DNA from: Desulfobacteraceae bacterium
GTDB lineage: Bacteria > Desulfobacterota > Desulfobacteria > Desulfobacterales > Desulfosarcinaceae
DNA length: 50,651 nucleotides
Direction of reading: 5' to 3'
Assembly: GCA_013003715.1 (NCBI GenBank)
Contig: JABDIN010000068.1
Coordinates: 1-50,651, forward strand
The translations under genes and the position numbers were made by a program. Below the pieces are notes generated by a model, which had not been told where the DNA came from, did not search any database, and saw nothing but the letters and a program-made list of their open reading frames with translations. Positions within the stretch are counted from its first letter, which is position 1. The number at the start of each line of letters is the position of its first letter. Of this stretch, positions 47,084 through 50,651 are shown in pieces.

Positions 47084-47184
47084 ATAAACCCTGAGAGCAG
47101 ATAACCCTATTTGGTTTGATTACGGCAAACCGGTAAATTTAGGAAAATATGGAAAAATAATGAGATAACCAAGGAGGTTACACA

Positions 47185-48297
47185 ATGTTAGTCGGCATAC
47201 TCAAGGAGATCAAGTCAGAGGAAAATCGCGTATCCATGACCCCGGCGGGTGTGGAAGTGATGGTTCAAAACGGACATTCAGTGATGGTGGAAAAAAACGC
47301 CGGAATCGGAAGCGGATTCGACAACGAGCAATATATGGCTGCCGGCGCACAAATTATTGCCACGCCCAGGGAAATATTCGACAGTTGCGATATGGTCATG
47401 CACGTGAAAGAGCCTTTACCCGCCGAATACGACCTTATCAGAGAAGGCCAGATCGTCTTTACCTACCTTCATCTGGCAGCGGCGGAGGAACTCACGAACA
47501 AACTCATCGAACGCAAGTCCGTCAATATCGCCTACGAAACCGTTCAATGCGCGGACGGCAGCCTGCCGCTGCTGACCCCCATGAGCGAGGTTGCCGGTAG
47601 AATGGCGACACAACAGGGCGCCAAATACCTTGAAATGGCCCAAGGCGGCCAGGGTGTCCTGCTCGGTGGTGTACCCGGTGTGGATCCCGGTACGGTTATC
47701 GTCATCGGCGGCGGTGTCGTGGGAACCCATGCGGCCAAAATGGCCTGTGGCCTGGGTGCCAAGGTCTACCTGCTGGATATGAGCCTCGAGCGGCTGCGCT
47801 ATTTGTCGGATGTCATGCCCAGCAATTGCTTTCCGCTGATGTCCAGCCCGGCGCTGGTTCGCAAACTGGTTAAAGAAGCGGATGTGGTTATCGGTGCGGT
47901 GTTGATTCCGGGTGCGAAAGCCCCGAAACTGGTCAGCCGCGATATGCTGAAAACCATGAAACAGGGTTCTGTGCTGGTTGACGTGGCCATCGACCAGGGC
48001 GGCTGTTTTGAAACGTCCAAGGCCACCACACACGGCGACCCCATCTATGTCATTGACGGTGTCGTTCATTATTGCGTGGCGAATATGCCCGGTGCCGTGG
48101 CCAAAACCTCCACCATCGCCCTGACCAATGCCACCCTGCCCTATGCGGTGGAGATTGCCAACAAGGGGTGGAAAAAAGCCATGCAGGAAAACAAGGAAAT
48201 CAAACTGGGCGCTAATGTGATAGACGGAAAGGTAACTTATAAGGGTGTTTCCGATGCCTTTGGCCTGGAATACATCTCAATCGACAGCCTGCTGTAA
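47185..48297 (+). CDS. ald: alanine dehydrogenase
   Basis: 370 residues, the normal length. It interconverts L-alanine and pyruvate plus ammonia with NAD. Substrate-site residues are at the canonical positions: Lys75 in [11 protein letters not shown] and His96 in TYLHLAA. The NAD fold has [21 protein letters not shown] (landmark [10 protein letters not shown]). Later motifs are [14 protein letters not shown] and [11 protein letters not shown] strong AAGGAGG site lies 9 bases before the ATG. It is preceded by its own sigma-54 promoter and a sigma-54 activator gene, followed by a strong terminator and then alr. Context points to alanine catabolism or alanine-coupled redox balance. Confidence 0.97.
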   Translation: MLVGILKEIKSEENRVSMTPAGVEVMVQNGHSVMVEKNAGIGSGFDNEQYMAAGAQIIATPREIFDSCDMVMHVKEPLPAEYDLIREGQIVFTYLHLAAAEELTNKLIERKSVNIAYETVQCADGSLPLLTPMSEVAGRMATQQGAKYLEMAQGGQGVLLGGVPGVDPGTVIVIGGGVVGTHAAKMACGLGAKVYLLDMSLERLRYLSDVMPSNCFPLMSSPALVRKLVKEADVVIGAVLIPGAKAPKLVSRDMLKTMKQGSVLVDVAIDQGGCFETSKATTHGDPIYVIDGVVHYCVANMPGAVAKTSTIALTNATLPYAVEIANKGWKKAMQENKEIKLGANVIDGKVTYKGVSDAFGLEYISIDSLL

Positions 48298-48320
48298 GGC
48301 AGAAGCGTTTCATTTCAAAA

Positions 48321-48344
48321 TAAATTGATCCGGGAATCAATTTA
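48321..48344. repeat. perfect 9-bp inverted repeat after ald
   Basis: TAAATTGAT-CCGGGA-ATCAATTTA, 24 bp downstream of the ald stop and 6 bp before the intrinsic terminator. It may help fold the 3' end of the ald mRNA, or be an operator for alr. Confidence 0.5.
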
Positions 48345-48349
48345 CCATT

Positions 48350-48402
48350 GACCGGAGCACGGTGATCCACAAAAATACGGATCACCCTCCGGTCTTTTTA
48401 TT
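48350..48402 (+). terminator. intrinsic terminator of ald
   Basis: GACCGGAG…GTGATCC and GGATCAC…TCCGGTC pair into a long stem around a 10-base A-rich loop, followed by TTTTTATT. It separates ald from alr, so alr probably has its own promoter or depends on read-through. Confidence 0.88.
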
Positions 48403-48468
48403 GGACGGGCCGGATCATCCCCCCTTTCAACCGGTAACCGGAGCACGGCTGTAAAAAGGAGTTATCCA

Positions 48469-49599
48469 TTGAACCCGACACCATTGATTCGAGCTGAAAT
48501 CGATCTTTCCGCAGTGGCGCATAATGTCCGGCAACTTCGTGGCATGGTGGATCCCGGCACGGTCCTGTTGGCGGCGGTCAAGGCCAATGCCTACGGCCAT
48601 GGCGCAATACCGGTGGCCGATACCGCCATTAAAAACGGTGCAGGCTACCTGGGGGTTGCCCGTCTTGAAGAGGCGATGCATCTTCGGGACAACGGCATCA
48701 CCGCCCCTGTCCTGATTTTTGGTTACACCCCACCGGCATGCGGGCAATATCTTGCGGAACACAATCTCACCCAGGCTGTCTATTCCCTGGAAACCGCGGC
48801 GGCGATGAATGCATCAATGGCTAACAACGGCCGGCAGATTAAAATCCACCTCAAAGTCGATACCGGCATGGGACGTCTGGGGTTGGATGCACGCGACCCC
48901 AAAACAGTGGATGAGGTGTCCCGGCTCAACAGACTCGAAAACCTGTTCCTTGAAGGTATTTTCACCCATTTCGCCACCTCGGACAGTGCCGACAAATCAT
49001 ATGCTCACCAACAATTCAGCACCTTCACCGATTTCCTGGACCACCTGAAGTCCGTGGGAATCACCCCTGAAATCCGCCATGCCGCCAACAGCGGCGCCAT
49101 CATCGATCTGCCGGCCGCCCAATTGGATATGGTTCGGGCGGGTATATCCGTCTACGGACTCTACCCGTCGGATGAAGTGCGGAAACAACGGATCGCTCTC
49201 AGGCCCGTGATGCGCCTGATCTCAAAAATTATCCATCTCAAGACGGTTCCGGCCGGTTTTAAAGTCAGCTATGGCGCCACATGGGAGGCGCCACGCCAAA
49301 CCACCATCGCCACTGTGGCCGCCGGGTATGCCGACGGATACAGCCGGTTGCTGTCCAACCGCGGCAGCATGCTGGTCGACGGACAACACGCACCGGTGGT
49401 GGGACGGGTCTGTATGGACCTGACCATGCTGGATGTCGGCCACATACCCGATGTCCATGTGGAAGACGAAGTGGTGATGATCGGTGCACAGAAAGATGGG
49501 TGTATTACAGCCGATGAGATCGCGGAACAGACCGGCACCATCAATTACGAAGTGGTGTCTTCCATCACCGCCCGGGTACCGCGCATCATGGTGACGTGA
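48469..49599 (+). CDS. alr: alanine racemase
   Basis: 376 residues starting at TTG 48469 (AAGGAG 8 bases upstream). PLP enzyme interconverting L- and D-alanine. Lys38 in VKANAYGHG forms the Schiff base. HLKVDTGMGRLG and IFTHFATSDSAD line the barrel. The second catalytic base is Tyr in KVSYGATWEAP. VGRVCMDLTMLDV is the C-terminal domain signature. Adjacent to ald, it would feed D-alanine into alanine catabolism or supply D-alanine for the cell wall. The 200 bp after its stop are open in one plus frame (to 49803) and one minus frame, but no family is recognisable. Confidence 0.97.
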   Translation: MNPTPLIRAEIDLSAVAHNVRQLRGMVDPGTVLLAAVKANAYGHGAIPVADTAIKNGAGYLGVARLEEAMHLRDNGITAPVLIFGYTPPACGQYLAEHNLTQAVYSLETAAAMNASMANNGRQIKIHLKVDTGMGRLGLDARDPKTVDEVSRLNRLENLFLEGIFTHFATSDSADKSYAHQQFSTFTDFLDHLKSVGITPEIRHAANSGAIIDLPAAQLDMVRAGISVYGLYPSDEVRKQRIALRPVMRLISKIIHLKTVPAGFKVSYGATWEAPRQTTIATVAAGYADGYSRLLSNRGSMLVDGQHAPVVGRVCMDLTMLDVGHIPDVHVEDEVVMIGAQKDGCITADEIAEQTGTINYEVVSSITARVPRIMVT

Positions 49600-49800
49600 T
49601 ATCACCGGCCGGACCCGAACGAGGGTTACCGGCGCCTCCGGGCACCCCTGAAAGATATCACGGGTCTGAAACACCTGCCGCCAGGCGACGGAACCGTCAG
49701 CTTTTATCATCAGGACGGTATCATGAAGGACCACGTCAAAGTGTCGGTCAACGGATGTATAAATGATACGGTTGGAACAGCGCCATCGGAAGGCAGGTAA

Positions 49801-49986
49801 TGCCAAATGAAGGTATACTATCCATTTTAAGGCTCGCTTTGACGATAAAGTGAAGACAAAAACGACAGCATTCCTTCATTTGACATTTGGATTTTGTCAT
49901 TTGACATTATAACCGCACCTTGTATCAACGCACACCAATATTAAAAAGTATCCGCTGCCATGCCGAATCTACATGCGATCACCCTG
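49801..49986 (-). repeat. palindromic MITE-like element, family 1, copy C (truncated)
   Basis: Read on the minus strand it starts CAGGGTGATCGCATGTAG (from 49986), carries the full first arm AATGTCAAATGACAAAATCC (49889-49908) plus AAATGTCAAATGAAGG, then the loop, and stops just inside the second arm at ACCTTCATTTGGCA (49801). The terminal part seen in copies A and B is missing. Its first 18 bases overlap the 3' end of the thiamine-binding gene and encode its last five residues and stop. With 49600-49800 it makes up the gene-free stretch 49600-49968. Confidence 0.75.
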
Positions 49987-50280
49987 TAGTTTCTCATGGA
50001 CGCTTTTAATTTTTTCCGTCATTGTCTGGTCCCGGTCCACCCGCGTCCCCACCTTCAGGGTCGTTGTGATGCGGGGCGCCCCCATGCCGTGAACGGTCTC
50101 ATGGCATTTTTTCACGGCAGCGAACACCGCATCCCAGTCTCCCTCAATATTGGTGCCGTATGCATGCATTTGATGCTCGAGCCCGCTTTCCGCTAAAATC
50201 CGCTGGCAGGCCGCCACGTATCCGGACACGGATATCCCCACCCCGATGGGCACGACACACAGATCTACGATTGCTTTCAT
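49969..50280 (-). CDS. MTH1187-family thiamine-binding protein
   Basis: 103 residues, the usual size. AIVDLCVVPIGVGISVSGYV is the family start, then HAYGTNIEGDWDAVFAAVKKCHETVHGMG and PRITTTLKVGTRVD (landmarks YGTNIEGDWD and RITTTLKVGTR). These small ferredoxin-like proteins bind thiamine or related pyrimidines; their exact role is uncertain. AAGGGAT precedes ATG 50280. The last residues QGDRM and the stop are encoded by the end of repeat copy C, so the natural C-terminus was probably near HEKL. The HAD phosphatase lies 72 bp upstream on the same strand. Confidence 0.85.
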   Translation of the reverse strand: MKAIVDLCVVPIGVGISVSGYVAACQRILAESGLEHQMHAYGTNIEGDWDAVFAAVKKCHETVHGMGAPRITTTLKVGTRVDRDQTMTEKIKSVHEKLQGDRM

Positions 50281-50352
50281 AATTTATCCCTTTCATGTGA
50301 TTCGTGGATTCAGCGTTCATTTCAGTTACTCCTGTGGACGACCGGGTGGCGG

Positions 50353-50651
50353 TTATCGGGAGTTGAAGATCTCCAATGCGGACAGCTCATCATAGTCCGC
50401 CACCACCCAATCCGGCTGAATCCCCTCCGGAAATTCGGATTTTGTCATCACCCCGGTGAGGATCAGGACCGTCGCCAATCCGCCGTTGATACCGGCGCTG
50501 ATGTCGGTATACGGATTGTCTCCGATGAATACGACTTCCGCCTTCCGCAGTCCAAGCGGTGCCAGGGCCATCTCCAGGATCGGCTGATGCGGCTTTCCGA
50601 TCACCAAGGGATCCACGCCGGTGGCGGTACGCACCGCTTCCACAATGGTAC
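50353..50651 (-). CDS. HAD-IIA (NagD-like) phosphatase, C-terminal part only
   Basis: The reading frame runs open off the right edge; about 99 codons are visible. PLVIGKPHQPILEMAL carries the third HAD motif lysine, and VVFIGDNPYTDISAG the fourth motif with its two aspartates, then GINGGLATVLILTGV. This matches the C-terminal half of NagD/PGP-type HAD-IIA sugar- or nucleotide-phosphate phosphatases. The N-terminal half with the catalytic DxD and the cap is outside the window. The TIVEAVRTATGVD segment is internal, so the GTG inside it is not a start. Confidence 0.85.
   Translation of the reverse strand, partial: TIVEAVRTATGVDPLVIGKPHQPILEMALAPLGLRKAEVVFIGDNPYTDISAGINGGLATVLILTGVMTKSEFPEGIQPDWVVADYDELSALEIFNSR

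Noticed and set aside
49222-49806. 194-codon minus-strand frame and a 67-codon plus-strand frame after alr
   Set aside because: The minus frame is mostly antisense to alr. The plus frame (…TGLKHLPPGDGTVSFYHQ…) looks coding-like but has no start codon of its own or known family.
1-50651. CRISPR arrays, tRNA, rRNA, prophage or intact insertion sequences
   Set aside because: No regularly spaced repeats, no tRNA-like T-loop sequence, and no transposase, integrase or phage structural protein were seen anywhere.

Overview
This 50.7 kb window looks like a chromosome segment of a Desulfobacterota-type bacterium (a deltaproteobacterial anaerobe, perhaps Desulfobacterales). That is an inference from gene content: acyl-CoA catabolism, many orphan hybrid histidine kinases, a DUF1786 protein, a sigma-54 activator, cytochrome bd and moderate GC content. 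No rRNA, tRNA, CRISPR array, intact insertion sequence or prophage was seen.

Layout. (1) 1-3092, minus strand: a short acyl-CoA degradation operon (TetR regulator, acyl-CoA dehydrogenase, AUH-like enoyl-CoA hydratase, HMG-CoA-lyase-like enzyme) with a perfect 16-bp palindrome upstream of tetR. (2) 3180-9040: two large orphan hybrid histidine kinases, divergent around repeat copy A. (3) 9339-12495: BipA/TypA GTPase and an MFS permease. (4) 12561-16766, minus: a LivK-type substrate-binding lipoprotein followed after 3 bp by a Cache hybrid kinase, with no ABC permease nearby. (5) 16970-24573: a complete cytochrome bd locus (cydABX one way, cydDC the other), cydDC followed by a plant-type (class II-like) PRPP synthetase homologue. 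(6) 24742-28197: DUF4375 protein, HNH protein with a terminator, and an M6 metalloprotease with two P-domains but no visible signal peptide. (7) 28502-33173: repeat copy B, a DUF606 permease divergent from a YeiL-like Crp/Fnr regulator with a shared palindrome, and plsB. (8) 33679-41579: PilZ protein convergent with a CHASE2 Ser/Thr kinase, two small genes, an MFS permease with mntP, and an L-2-hydroxyglutarate oxidase-like flavoprotein. (9) 41622-45027: a 147-bp palindromic MITE, a GHL-like secreted or anchored protein, a cupin and a DUF1786 protein. (10) 45226-49599: an alanine module consisting of an ACT-PAS sigma-54 activator, a candidate upstream activating site, a -24/-12 promoter, ald, a strong terminator and alr. 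(11) 49801-50651: truncated repeat copy C, a thiamine-binding protein and a partial HAD phosphatase.

Functional links. The alanine module reads as D-alanine to L-alanine to pyruvate plus ammonia, switched on by a dedicated sigma-54 activator. The cyd block supplies an oxygen-scavenging quinol oxidase and its assembly exporter. The most unusual non-gene content is two families of non-coding palindromic elements. One family has three copies, and one of these supplies the last codons and stop of a neighbouring gene. The other has one full copy plus a solo end that overlaps the start codon of an MFS gene.
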